A stretch of 64,000 nucleotides of DNA from Micromonospora sp. WMMD812 (GTDB lineage: Bacteria > Actinomycetota > Actinomycetes > Mycobacteriales > Micromonosporaceae), in the NCBI RefSeq assembly GCF_027497215.1, contig NZ_CP114904.1:4855001-4919000 (forward strand), in the 5' to 3' direction. The notes beneath the pieces are model-generated. The model made no database searches. It was not told where the DNA came from and saw only the letters and a program-made list of their open reading frames with translations. The first letter of the stretch is position 1; every line of letters begins with the position of its first letter. Below are positions 36,951 to 46,020 of this stretch, piece after piece. A program made the translations under genes and the position numbers.

Positions 36951-37199
36951 TCTGGCGCAGACGGGTGACGGACGACCTCAGCAGCGGTCTAGTCGGGTTG
37001 TTGAGAAGAGCTAGGCACGGCCCAGTAGACGCGGGTATCGCCTCGGATTAGTCCCCGGCAGGGCGGTCGCCGGCTTATACCGCGCCGGTCTCAGTTGTGG
37101 TCTCGTTCATCGGTGTACGAACCCGTCCGTCGAAGGACGAGCCGGATTCCGGTGCTGCTCATGGCCCCGGTCGGTTGCCCCTGAACATCGTGGCGCAGA

Positions 37200-37255
37200 C
37201 CTCGAAAGCGTGTGAGGGTTTACGCCCCCCCGGGGGGTTCAAATCCCGCCACCGC
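37200..37255 (+). repeat. duplicated, degenerate 3' half of tRNA-Ser (attachment-site copy)
   Basis: A 28-base identity (anticodon-side CCTCGAAAGCGTGTGAGGG through TTTACGCCC) with 36232-36259 is followed by a changed variable arm, then a 16-base identity GGGTTCAAATCCCGCC, then a loss of 3 bases in the acceptor strand. There is no 5' half, so it cannot be a tRNA. It is the distal attachment site of the element. Confidence 0.8.
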
Positions 37256-37269
37256 TCGTGAAATGCGAA

Positions 37270-37305
37270 AACGCCAGGTCGATCCGCGAGGATCGACCTG
37301 GCGTT
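37270..37305 (+). terminator. duplicated tRNA terminator with compensatory base changes
   Basis: A perfect 16-bp stem (37270-37285 with 37290-37305) and GCGA loop. It differs from the copy at 36303 by paired changes in both arms (CCCGG to CCAGG, with CCGGG to CCTGG opposite), so the stem is preserved. Confidence 0.75.
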
Positions 37306-37336
37306 CCGCTGTTTCGGGCTCGCCGGTCTTCCTGAC

Positions 37337-39862
37337 TCAGCCGGCCGGGAGGCTCGCGTCCCGGTGGGTCAACCGGTACGTGGCATCGACGGCATCCGTC
37401 TCCAGGAGCACGGTGACCGGGCCGGCCGGGAGCGTGCAGGAGATCGTGCGCTCGACGGCGTACCCGGTCGGGCCGCAGTACCGGATGCCCTGGCTGTCGA
37501 GGACCGACAGGCGGGCGTCACCGGTGCCAGAGGTCCGGGTCCAGGTGAAGCTCTCCCGGCTGGCCCGCTGGTCGGCCGGGATCGTGAAACAGGCCGCGAA
37601 GTGGTCCGCGCCGGTGGTGACCGTCGCGCCCGTCGCGTCCGCCGGCAGCACCGGGCACGCCGGCGGGCCGTCCACCCGGGCGAAGCCCAGGGCGTACGTG
37701 GCGGGGATGGGCTCCTCATCGGTGGTCAGGACCACGGAGAAGGGCGCCTCACCGGTCAGCTCGCAGCTGTACTGGCGCAACGAGAAGTAGTCGCACACCT
37801 GCTCGCCGTTGCCGTTCAGGACGCTGACCTCCGGCGAACTGGCGTCCCCCGCCAGCAGTCCGACGACCCGGGCCCCGGTCGGGCTGGGCAGTTGCAGGCA
37901 GTTGTACTGGCCGACAGCGTCGAACGCGCCGCGGTGCGGTGCGTCCTGCCAACCGGTGTCGGACACTGGCGTGCAGCCGGACGGCTTCCAGGGCAGCAGC
38001 GCGACGGCGTACTGGTAGTCGTTGTCGATCACGGTGTTGGGCGCACCCCCACCGAGCACGAGGGTGTACCTCCCCGCCGCGGGGATGTCGCACCAGATGT
38101 CGGTGCAGACCCGGACCCCGGCGGAGTCGTAGACGGTGGCCCATTGCCGGTAGTTGTCCGCGCTCACGGCCCGCACCCGGTGCGCGCCGGCGGTGGGGAC
38201 GTCCAGGGTCCGGCACCGAACTCCGCCGAGGGCGCCGCTCGGCGGTGCGTTGTACGCGCCTACCCCCACTATCGGGCAGCCGACCGCGTCGGAGAGCCGA
38301 CGGACCTGCACCTTGTACGTGAGATCGGTGCTCTCGGCGTCCCAGTTCCGCAGGTATGAGATCACGCGGTATGTGCCGGTCGCGGGCACCACGCAGCCGT
38401 CCTGCTCCGACCATTCGGTGCAGAGCACGGCGCCGCTCGGGTCCACGAGCCACGCGGCGACCTCGTTGTACCGCTCCGGCGCGGTGTACGTGATGATCCG
38501 CTCGCCCGCCTCCGCGCGGAACGGTTGGCAGTTGGTCTGCACCGGCGAGATCTGGTGCGTCACGAGCGCCGGCTGATCCCAGGACGTGCCGGTCGCTGGC
38601 GCGCACCCGTTGTTTCTGCTGGTCGCGGCCACCGCCACCCGGTAGGTGATGCTGTTCCAGCTGTCGTTGCGCACCAGGAGGGTGTAGGCGCCGGCCGCGG
38701 GCAGCAGGCAGTAACGGTCGGCGGAGTACTTCTCGCACACCTGCTGACCCGCGTCGTTGACGATCCGCCACGGCAGGAGCTGGTCGGGGCCGAGCCGGAC
38801 GACGACGGTGGTGGGTGCGGTGGTCTTCAGGGCATGGCAGGCGAGATCGTCCTGCTGCGCCACCGTTCCGGTGCCTACCCGGGTGCCCGGGTCACCGAAG
38901 GGCGCCAACGGGAGGGCAGGACACCCGAATGCCTGCGAGATCCGGGGAAGCTTGAGCGTGTAGGTGCTCTCGCCGCCGTAGTACTCCCGCAGGAACAGCC
39001 GGTACGGCCCGGGCCGCCCCAGGGTGCACTCGGTGGTGTACCGGACCTGGCAGAGCGGCTGGAACTCGCCGTCCAGGATGTCGCCCTGCACGTCACCGGC
39101 GCCGCCGGGGTCGGCCAGGTGTAGGACCGAGCCGACCGGCTGGTCGAACTTGTAGCAGTGCGCCGCCGTGCCGGCCGGCAGCGTGTCGGTGCGGCCCGGG
39201 GAGGCGAAGGAGAAGAAGTCCCTGGACAGCCTGTCGCAGCTCGACGGCCGCCGCGTGGACTCGACGGCCAGCGTGTAGTCGCCGGTCCCGGTCGGATAGG
39301 GGAGCTTGACCCGGATCGTGTAGGTGCCGGCGGCTCCGAGCTGGCAGCTGCCGGCGTCAGTGAGGACGTGGCAGACGAACTCCCCAGACCCGTCGAACAC
39401 GCGCGCCTGGACGGAGGTGCCCGTGCCGCGGGTCAGCTGCGTGAGGAGGGTGTCGGAGTCGGCCCTGGTGGTGATCTTCCAGACGTTCTCCTGTTCATCC
39501 ACGATGGACGGACAGGTGACGATCACGCCGAAGGTGAGCTTGCCGCCGCAGCCGGCGCTCTGCGCGGTGGGCGTCCGCTGTGGCGACGGAGCGCTCGTGG
39601 CCGAGCCACTGGTGGTCGAGTCGCTCCGGTTCGGCGTCGCGGTCGGGGCCGGCCTGGCGGTGAAGGTCGGCGGCGCGGACGTGTCCGTGGCGGCCGGGGC
39701 GGTTTGGGAGGGGCTCGCGGCCGCGGTGGGGCTCGCGGTCGGGGCGGCCAGGGCGGGCCCGGCCAGGACGGAGGACATCGCGGTGGCGAGGGCCGCGATG
39801 ATGGCCAATCGAGGGAGCCTTCTAGGCCGGTTGGGCCGAGATGTGGGCAGGGTTGTTCTCAT
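37337..39862 (-). CDS. large secreted protein with about seven Cys-containing repeats, unknown function
   Basis: 841 residues. A signal peptide (basic MRTTLPTSRPNRPRRL, hydrophobic core, ALA cleavage site near residue 40) is followed by a Thr/Ser/Pro/Ala-rich spacer to about residue 105. The rest consists of modules of about 90-110 residues, each ending in a C-x(2-5)-PAAGxYTLLV-like strand (for example CQLGAAGTYTIRV, YCLLPAAGAYTLLV, WCDIPAAGRYTLVL) with a second Cys in a xGxxVC turn. These resemble bacterial pre-peptidase C-terminal-like beta domains. No catalytic domain is visible. ATG at 39862 has GGGGAG upstream. Confidence 0.8.
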   Translation of the reverse strand: MRTTLPTSRPNRPRRLPRLAIIAALATAMSSVLAGPALAAPTASPTAAASPSQTAPAATDTSAPPTFTARPAPTATPNRSDSTTSGSATSAPSPQRTPTAQSAGCGGKLTFGVIVTCPSIVDEQENVWKITTRADSDTLLTQLTRGTGTSVQARVFDGSGEFVCHVLTDAGSCQLGAAGTYTIRVKLPYPTGTGDYTLAVESTRRPSSCDRLSRDFFSFASPGRTDTLPAGTAAHCYKFDQPVGSVLHLADPGGAGDVQGDILDGEFQPLCQVRYTTECTLGRPGPYRLFLREYYGGESTYTLKLPRISQAFGCPALPLAPFGDPGTRVGTGTVAQQDDLACHALKTTAPTTVVVRLGPDQLLPWRIVNDAGQQVCEKYSADRYCLLPAAGAYTLLVRNDSWNSITYRVAVAATSRNNGCAPATGTSWDQPALVTHQISPVQTNCQPFRAEAGERIITYTAPERYNEVAAWLVDPSGAVLCTEWSEQDGCVVPATGTYRVISYLRNWDAESTDLTYKVQVRRLSDAVGCPIVGVGAYNAPPSGALGGVRCRTLDVPTAGAHRVRAVSADNYRQWATVYDSAGVRVCTDIWCDIPAAGRYTLVLGGGAPNTVIDNDYQYAVALLPWKPSGCTPVSDTGWQDAPHRGAFDAVGQYNCLQLPSPTGARVVGLLAGDASSPEVSVLNGNGEQVCDYFSLRQYSCELTGEAPFSVVLTTDEEPIPATYALGFARVDGPPACPVLPADATGATVTTGADHFAACFTIPADQRASRESFTWTRTSGTGDARLSVLDSQGIRYCGPTGYAVERTISCTLPAGPVTVLLETDAVDATYRLTHRDASLPAG

Positions 39863-40051
39863 GTCAACTCCCCGTGAAGTCCGCGCCGATCGCGGACGCG
39901 GCGATGGTTTCATGGCGGCCGATAGCCGAGCAATGGACACATCGACATATCCGGTGGCGGATCAGCGGAGGCCCCCGGGGCACTGCCTGGCGGTCGCCTG
40001 ACGGCGGCGAGGGCCGCGTGGAGGGGTGGTGACGCCCCGCCGCGTTCCCGG

Positions 40052-41383
40052 CTAGGAGGTTGGCTGGAGTTCCTGCTGGTGGGCGGCCGCTTCGGAGCCG
40101 GCCCGCCGGATCGGGGTGAACAACCCGGCGACCGCGATCAGGAGGCAGCCGACTCCGGCGCCGACGGCGACCCCGGTGACGCCGTACCGGGCGGCGGCCC
40201 AGGTCAGCACCGCCGCGCCGGCCGGGCCGAGAGAGTAGTGCGTGCTCCAGAAGGCCGACGTGACCCGGCCCAGCAGGTGGTCGGGGGTGATCTCCTGGCG
40301 CAGCGACATCGAGCAGATGCCGCCGACGCTGGCGCCGCACAGGTACACCGCGGTCAGCGCGGTGACGGCGGGGACGTTCCCGGCCAGGCCGATGCCCACG
40401 ATCGCCAGGCCGGACACGGCGAGCGCGCCGATCCAGGTGACACCGAAGCCGCGCCGACGCCGCAGCGGTGCCGCCAGCAGCGCGCCGGCGATCGTGCCCA
40501 GCGCGGCCAGCCCGAGCACGGTGCCGACGGTGCGGTCGGAGCCGCCGAGGTCGTGCTTGACGTGGTAGATCAGCACGTCGGTGAAGCCGAACGTCAGGAA
40601 GATGAAGACGGAGAGCAGCACGGTCAGCGACCGGAGCACCGGTTGCTGCCAGAGGAACCGGGCCCCGGCCAGGAACTCGGCCAGCGGCCGCTGCCGCACC
40701 TGCCGCCCGTCGGCGGTGACCCGGCCGTTCGCCGAGGCGAGGTCGTCGGGGAGAGCCAGGCCGTCCGCGCGAGGCCCGGCAGGCTCGGCGCGCCGGAGCC
40801 GGACCAGCCACAGTCCGGCGGCCGACAGCGCGAAGCTGGCCGCGTTGATCGCGATGGCCGCGGTGGGGCCGAACCGGGCCGACACCACGCCGGCGAGCAG
40901 TGGGCCGCCGACGGCCGCCGTCGCGTACGTCGCCTGCAACCGCCCGTTCGCCTCGGTGATCCGGTCGCGGTCGACCAGGTTCCGCACCGCGGTCACCGCG
41001 GCGACCTGGAACAGCATTCCGGCCGCCTCGCAGATCGGCAGGACGACGAAGAGCACCCACACCTGCGGTCCCGCGAGCCAGGCCAGCGGGACGAGACCGT
41101 AGAGGACCAGCCGGGCGAGGTCGGCGGCGATCATCAGCGTCCGCCGGTCGTACCGGTCGACGAGGACGCCACCGAAGACCCCCGCGCCGACGGACGCGGC
41201 CCCGGCCACGGCGGTGAGCAGCCCCATCTGCGCCACCGATCCGGTGGCCTGGAGCACGAGCAGCGGCAGCGCGATGTAGGCGAACGAGTCGCCGAGGGCC
41301 GAGAGCGACTGCGCGAGCCAGTACGTGCCGAAGTTGCGGTCGCGCCACAGGGGAGCACGGACCCGATCGGCGCCTGAGATCAC
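40052..41383 (-). CDS. MFS transporter (MFS_3/EntS-like exporter)
   Basis: 443 residues with 12 predicted helices in two halves and a central cytoplasmic loop (about residues 185-225). It begins with the subfamily motif PLWRDRNFGTYWLAQSLSALGDSF and has the loop 2-3 motif GGVLVDRYDRRTLM, as in EntS-type exporters of siderophores and macrolides. Substrate unknown; no biosynthesis genes are adjacent. GTG at 41383 chosen; the frame is open to 41665 but would overlap the divergent gene. Confidence 0.88.
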   Translation of the reverse strand: MISGADRVRAPLWRDRNFGTYWLAQSLSALGDSFAYIALPLLVLQATGSVAQMGLLTAVAGAASVGAGVFGGVLVDRYDRRTLMIAADLARLVLYGLVPLAWLAGPQVWVLFVVLPICEAAGMLFQVAAVTAVRNLVDRDRITEANGRLQATYATAAVGGPLLAGVVSARFGPTAAIAINAASFALSAAGLWLVRLRRAEPAGPRADGLALPDDLASANGRVTADGRQVRQRPLAEFLAGARFLWQQPVLRSLTVLLSVFIFLTFGFTDVLIYHVKHDLGGSDRTVGTVLGLAALGTIAGALLAAPLRRRRGFGVTWIGALAVSGLAIVGIGLAGNVPAVTALTAVYLCGASVGGICSMSLRQEITPDHLLGRVTSAFWSTHYSLGPAGAAVLTWAAARYGVTGVAVGAGVGCLLIAVAGLFTPIRRAGSEAAAHQQELQPTS

Positions 41384-41456
41384 GCAGGTGACCCTAGCCC
41401 GCCGCCCGGTCGCGGACGTTCCCCGCGGGCCTTCCGGGTGTGGCACGATCGTCCCC

Positions 41457-42350
41457 ATGCGCCCACCCCGCGTGCTGCTGCTGGTGGCCGCTGTGGCGGC
41501 GGGGTTCTCGGTGCTGGCCACCCTGGTCTCCGAATCGCGGGCCGCTCTCCAGTCCGGCCTCGTCGCAGGGCTCGCGTTCCTCGGGTGGGTGCTGCTCGCC
41601 GGCGCGTCGGCACCTCGGGTGCGGGCGGCGCTGGCCGCCGGACTCGGCTTCTTCGTGCTGGTCATGGCCGTGCGACTGTGGTGGCTTCCCGAGCAGCCGG
41701 CGGGGGACGGCTGGTTGGAGCCGTTCTACACACCACTCGACGGTCGCGGCTCGAGCGCGGGGTCGGGGCAGTTCGCCCGCGAACTGCTGGATCATTGGCG
41801 ACAGGGGATCGACCGGGAGCGGTTGGCTGCGGTCGGCCTTCTGCTCGGGGTGCTCTGTCTGGCGGTCGCGGTGTTCGCCCTGCCGGCGCGGCACCGCCCG
41901 AGGCGCGCGATGGTGACCCGGGTCGCCGTCGCGGTGCTGCTGCTCGTCGTGGTGGGTGCGGACGTCTGGGCCCGGGTCGACGATGCGCCGCTGCCTGGCC
42001 TGCTCGGCGCCGCCTGGCCCGCGCTACTGGCCATCCTGGTCGCGGCAGGAACGGTGGTGCTGTCCGGCGTCCGGTCCGACCGGTTCGCGCTGGTGGCGCT
42101 TGGCGCGCTGCTGCTGGCGGTGACGGCCGGCGCCGCCCTCACCGACCTCGCCGACAGTTGGGCGGCCTGGCAGCAGTCCGCCGAGGTCAGCGAGCACGCC
42201 TTCCTGTCCGTGGGCATCGCCGTCCCGGTGGGCAGGTGGACGGACCTGTCCGAGGCGGTCCGCGCGGCGGTGGCGTTCGCGGGGCCAGCGCTGCTCGCGG
42301 TCGGCGCCCTGCGTGCCTCCGATGCCCCGGAGCCTCCCGGACCGCGCTGA
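41457..42350 (+). CDS. polytopic membrane protein, unknown function
   Basis: 297 residues with about seven hydrophobic helices and one larger polar loop (about residues 75-120). No recognised family. Begins MRPPRVLLLVAAVAAGFSVLA and ends in a Pro-rich tail. It lies between an MFS gene (divergent) and the NACHT gene (convergent, 35 bases apart). Coding character is supported by third-position GC. Confidence 0.7.
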   Translation: MRPPRVLLLVAAVAAGFSVLATLVSESRAALQSGLVAGLAFLGWVLLAGASAPRVRAALAAGLGFFVLVMAVRLWWLPEQPAGDGWLEPFYTPLDGRGSSAGSGQFARELLDHWRQGIDRERLAAVGLLLGVLCLAVAVFALPARHRPRRAMVTRVAVAVLLLVVVGADVWARVDDAPLPGLLGAAWPALLAILVAAGTVVLSGVRSDRFALVALGALLLAVTAGAALTDLADSWAAWQQSAEVSEHAFLSVGIAVPVGRWTDLSEAVRAAVAFAGPALLAVGALRASDAPEPPGPR

Positions 42351-42385
42351 CCGGCGGGCGTCGCTCGGCGAAGCCGCCGGATGGT

Positions 42386-44533
42386 CTACGGGTGGTCGGC
42401 CCGGCGCGCGGTGGGCAGCCGCGGCGCGGCCGGGTCCACGGGTGGTCGCGGATAGACGAGCCCCTCCGGGCGTACGTGGTACATCTGCTCGGCGAAGAAC
42501 TCCAGCAGTTCCCGGTGCACGAAGATGTAGCCGTCGCCGACGTTGCGCAGGAAGAGGCACTGCACCGCGTACTCGAGGAACGGCACCAGTGGCTGGGGCA
42601 GCAGGTCGAGCCGGGCGAGCCGGCGCCGGATCAGCCACTGCTCGGTGATCGGGCCCACGCCGACCCGGATCAGCAGCATCGCCGCGCCGGTGAGCCCGAT
42701 CAGCAGGCCGTAGCGGGCGGCCTCGCCGGGGGTGGTCCGGCTGGTGACGAGGAGGGCGGCGACGCAGCCGGTGAGCGGCCCGACGACGAGCGCCGCCCGG
42801 CCGGCGACGGCGAGCCGGTGCAGGAGCAGCCCGGTGGGCAGTTCCCGGTGGGTGCCGGGCGGCCGGTGGCCCTCCAGGTGGTCCGTCACCGCCTGGCCGG
42901 CGCCGGTCGTCGCCAGCGCCGTCAGCAGATAGCTCAGGCCGAAGAGCAGGCCGGCCAGTCTGCCGCCGGACCGGTCGAACGCGAGGAAGACGGCGACGGT
43001 GGAGGCGACGATACCCAGCAGGGCGAACCCGCCGGCGCCGAGCGCGCCGGTCAGGTTCCCCAGGCCCGACACCGCTGCCCGCAGCGCCCCGCGCTGGTCC
43101 TTCGGCCGGTCGCCGCGGCGCACCGCCTGCATGATGGCGGACAGGTCGTCGTACCGGCGGGTGGTGGCCACGGCCGTTCCGTACAGGCCGCCGGCCGCGC
43201 CCACCAGCGCGCCCCTGGGGCCGAGCAGGGCGTACCCGACGATGGTCAGGCCGAGGGTTACGGCGGCGCAGGTCACCAGCCGACCGAGGACCTCGGCGTC
43301 GAGGAATCGCGGACGCAGCTTGCCCTCCCGGACGAACACGGGCGGCACCCAGGTCTCGTTGATCGAATCCAGCACGAAGATGGTCTGCCGACGATCCCGC
43401 ATCCGCCCGGCCAGCGCGGAAAGGTAGCGGACGGCCCGCTCCGGGCGGTGGATCGGGTGCGGGCGACGGCGGAGCATGGTGTCGACGTACCGGGTGAAGA
43501 GCCGAGCCCGCCGGGTGTGGGTGCGGGCGGCGGCCGGGTCGGGCCCGTCGGCGTACGCCACGGCCATGATGCTGAGCAGCAGCGGCGAGTCGGCGAACTT
43601 CCACAGCTCCGGGTCGGCGTCGAGCGCCGCCCGCACCCCGGCGAGCCCGGGCCGGTCGACGTAGCGCTCGATCTGCGTACGCGTCAGCGGCTGGATGGTG
43701 ACCGTGCCGTAGAGCGGGAGTTCCCGGCGGAGCCGGCCGTACTCGGCCTCGCGGCAGCAGACCGCGATCGGGGTGAGCGGCTGCCGGGCGTGGAACGCGG
43801 CGATCGCCTCCGCGCAGGCGTCGCGGTGCTCCTCGGCGACCTCGTCCAGACCGTCGAGCAGCGGCAGGACCTCCCCGGCGTCCACCCAGGCGGCCGCGTT
43901 GCCGGTCGGCATGCCGTACCGCTCGGCGAGCTGGTCGACCAGCCAGCGGTCCAGGGGGCGGCGGTCGGTGGCCCAGGAGCTGAGGTTGACCACCACCGGG
44001 ACGGGCGCCTCCGGGTCGGCCTCGGCCCGGGCGAGCAGGTCCCGGGCGAGTTCCAGCAGCGTCGTGGTCTTGCCGGCACCGGGCTCGCCGAGAATCACCA
44101 TCGACTGGTCGAGCCGCTCGAAGACCGCCGACATCGACGCGTCGTCGTCGAGGGTGCCGGCGAAGCCGTCCCGGCCGCTGGCGTGCAGGCTCCACGGGTG
44201 CCGCCGGTCGTCGACCGCCGCCGCGATGCCGAGCACGATCCGCGCCTCCTCGTGCAGGGACCGTTCCAGCACGTTGGTCACCCAGTACCGGCGTACCCGG
44301 TCGAGCAGGACCCGGCGGGCCCGGGCCTCGGAGGCCCGGCCCGGCGGTCGCGGCTCGCGGGCCCGGGCCACCTCGACCGCGATCAGCGCGACCATCACGA
44401 CGACGAGCAACGGCCACGCGAGCCAGAGGTACGGCGACCAGCCGTCGGGCATGGCCCCGGTGGCGACGTTGGTGGCGACGCCGAGCAGCGCCACGCAGAT
44501 CACCGACAGGACGACGGTGGTGACCCGATGCAT
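42386..44533 (-). CDS. membrane-bound NACHT-family NTPase
   Basis: 715 residues. Two N-terminal membrane helices (about residues 5-27 and 34-54), a NACHT STAND NTPase with Walker A GEPGAGKTT (149-157) and Walker B LLDGLDEV (225-232), sensor-like CCREAEY (about 254-260), then a C-terminal membrane region of about six helices (from about residue 425) ending in a cytoplasmic-looking tail with FVHRELLEFFAEQMY. STAND NTPases are signal-triggered switches, several of them in antiphage defence. There is no obvious effector domain; the membrane part may be the effector. Neighbours give no clear operon. Confidence 0.85.
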   Translation of the reverse strand: MHRVTTVVLSVICVALLGVATNVATGAMPDGWSPYLWLAWPLLVVVMVALIAVEVARAREPRPPGRASEARARRVLLDRVRRYWVTNVLERSLHEEARIVLGIAAAVDDRRHPWSLHASGRDGFAGTLDDDASMSAVFERLDQSMVILGEPGAGKTTTLLELARDLLARAEADPEAPVPVVVNLSSWATDRRPLDRWLVDQLAERYGMPTGNAAAWVDAGEVLPLLDGLDEVAEEHRDACAEAIAAFHARQPLTPIAVCCREAEYGRLRRELPLYGTVTIQPLTRTQIERYVDRPGLAGVRAALDADPELWKFADSPLLLSIMAVAYADGPDPAAARTHTRRARLFTRYVDTMLRRRPHPIHRPERAVRYLSALAGRMRDRRQTIFVLDSINETWVPPVFVREGKLRPRFLDAEVLGRLVTCAAVTLGLTIVGYALLGPRGALVGAAGGLYGTAVATTRRYDDLSAIMQAVRRGDRPKDQRGALRAAVSGLGNLTGALGAGGFALLGIVASTVAVFLAFDRSGGRLAGLLFGLSYLLTALATTGAGQAVTDHLEGHRPPGTHRELPTGLLLHRLAVAGRAALVVGPLTGCVAALLVTSRTTPGEAARYGLLIGLTGAAMLLIRVGVGPITEQWLIRRRLARLDLLPQPLVPFLEYAVQCLFLRNVGDGYIFVHRELLEFFAEQMYHVRPEGLVYPRPPVDPAAPRLPTARRADHP

Positions 44534-44595
44534 GCGTCGTCTCTACCGTCCACACGCGAGGCGCACAAGGCCGGCTGGCCAACCGGGACGCGGAT

Positions 44596-45126
44596 TCAGC
44601 AGGGACCGGCGCCCTCGTCGAAGAGCCGCCGGGCCCAGTCGGCGTACCCGGCGATGACCTTCCGCACCTCGCGTCCATCATGGAGGAACAGGTAGGCGCG
44701 GTCGCCGCGCCGGGCGAGCAGGCCGTCGAAACGGTACGTGCCGGGCGGTGCGTGCAGACGGGTCACCGACGGATAGCGGAACCAGACCTCGGCGACCGGG
44801 GTGCCGGCGGTGACTCCCTCCGGCGTGCGCATCGGGTCGCCGGCCCAGACCAGCACCAGCCGATCCTCGACGAACACCGGGCTGGCCATCTCGTGGCCGG
44901 CGAGCATCGGCCCGCAGGCGTGGACGTCCGAGCGCAGGATGCCGCGCCGGGTCAGCTCGTCCTCGGTGTCGCCGAACGCGACGTTGCGCAGGCCGTTCAG
45001 GTCGAGCACCTCCACGGCGCCGGCCGGCACCGGCCTCTGTGGAGCGATGGTTTCGAGCGGGCCGCTACCCGAGACGACGGCAGCCGTCAGCACCCCCGCG
45101 ATAAAGGCAAATTGCCGCAATTTCAT
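44596..45126 (-). CDS. small secreted protein, unknown function
   Basis: 176 residues with a signal peptide (MKLRQFAFIAGVLTAAVVSGSG, probable cleavage near residue 22) and a mature domain of about 150 residues beginning VEVLDLNGLRNVAFGDTEDEL. The motif pattern GLRNVAFGDTEDELTRRG recalls short DUF domains found in secreted actinobacterial proteins. Cys residues near the centre and the C-terminus could pair. Not recognised further. Confidence 0.7.
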   Translation of the reverse strand: MKLRQFAFIAGVLTAAVVSGSGPLETIAPQRPVPAGAVEVLDLNGLRNVAFGDTEDELTRRGILRSDVHACGPMLAGHEMASPVFVEDRLVLVWAGDPMRTPEGVTAGTPVAEVWFRYPSVTRLHAPPGTYRFDGLLARRGDRAYLFLHDGREVRKVIAGYADWARRLFDEGAGPC

Positions 45127-45172
45127 TGGATTCCCCTGGGTCCCTAACGGCCTGGGGGCCGTGAGGTTGCTG

Positions 45173-45739
45173 CTAACCGGCGGATTGGCGGCCTTCCCAC
45201 TCGTCCGCGAGGTCGTCCCAGTAGTCGGCGCTCAGCCGCCGCCGGCCGTGTGCCAGCCAGCCGGCGGTGTCGCGTTCGACGTGCAGGCCCAGCTCGGCGA
45301 AGGCGTCGATCCACGGCCCGGGCTCGGCGCCCAGCTCGACGAGCGCCGAGTTGATCGGCCATGCCGCCCGGGCGACCGCGAACTCACCGTCGAAGCGCGG
45401 CCCCCAGGAGACCGCGCCGCCCAGCCAGACCACCGCCGACTGGTAGCCCTCGCCGCCGAAGAACTCCGCCTCCAGATAGGCCACCGGGCCACGCCCCGAC
45501 CAGCCGGCCAGCACGTCGGTCAGCGCCGGCGACAGCACCAGGTGGAACGGGTGGTCGGCGTCCGGCGCCTCGACGGAGAAATCCGGCAGCGCGCCGGTCA
45601 GCTCCTCGACCAGTTGCGGGGTCACCGGGAGCAGCGCGAAGTCCTGCCGCAGCTCGCCGAGGACCGCGTGATCCAGCTCGGCGGTCTGCTCGCGAAGCAG
45701 TTCGGCGTCCGCGACCACCGCGCTGAGCTGGTAACTCAT
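45173..45739 (-). CDS. hypothetical cytosolic protein
   Basis: 188 residues, acidic, starting MSYQLSAVVADAELLREQ, with a Trp/Gly-rich centre (EFFGGEGYQSAVVWLGG). It looks like a small SMI1/KNR4-independent immunity-type protein, but I do not recognise the family. ATG at 45739 is preceded by GGAGGAGG at good spacing; in-frame extensions to 46000 run through DUF397 antisense. Confidence 0.7.
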   Translation of the reverse strand: MSYQLSAVVADAELLREQTAELDHAVLGELRQDFALLPVTPQLVEELTGALPDFSVEAPDADHPFHLVLSPALTDVLAGWSGRGPVAYLEAEFFGGEGYQSAVVWLGGAVSWGPRFDGEFAVARAAWPINSALVELGAEPGPWIDAFAELGLHVERDTAGWLAHGRRRLSADYWDDLADEWEGRQSAG

Positions 45740-45828
45740 CGGCCTCCTCCGGCATCCACAGGCTGTGGATGGAACATGTGTACGAGTAGATGGCGGCGCG
45801 GGGATCCCGCCGGCGGCGCGGCGGTGGG

Positions 45829-46020
45829 TCAGCCGCGCTCGGGAAGGCGCGCGACGAACGCGCGCCAGGCCGCCGCGGGGAACACCAGTGCCGGCCCGGT
45901 CGGGTCCTTCGAGTCCCGTATGCCGACCGCGCCGGGCAGGTCGTCGGCGACCTCGACACAGTCGCCGCCGTTGCCGCTGCTGCGGCTGCTCGTGCGCCAC
46001 CGCGCGCCGTTCAGGTCCAT
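45829..46020 (-). CDS. DUF397 domain protein
   Basis: 63 residues matching the DUF397 family throughout: ARWRTSSRSSGNGGDCVEVAD, VGIRDSKDPTGPALVF, and a terminal WRAFV. DUF397 proteins are small partners of XRE/DUF5753 regulators in actinomycetes; pairs take part in development and may act toxin/antitoxin-like. The ATG at 46020 overlaps the last codons of the upstream regulator, the usual layout. Gene intact although its partner is frameshifted. Confidence 0.92.
   Translation of the reverse strand: MDLNGARWRTSSRSSGNGGDCVEVADDLPGAVGIRDSKDPTGPALVFPAAAWRAFVARLPERG

Larger units (their letters stand above)
36291..37199. mobile_element. degenerate integrative element remnant in tRNA-Ser
   Basis: About 0.9 kb between the intact tRNA-Ser(CGA) gene and its partial duplicate. 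It contains the three fragments listed (integrase tail, HAD tail, head-domain start) and, from 36968 to 37199, no recognisable gene. The flanking direct duplication of the tRNA 3' half is the classic footprint of tRNA-targeted integration. No intact gene survives, so it should be immobile. Confidence 0.75.

Noticed and set aside
36492..36968. 158-codon plus-strand frame seeming to encode a complete protein
   Set aside because: Its start is antisense integrase remnant, its middle a HAD fragment and its end antisense to another fragment; it is a chance fusion, not a gene.
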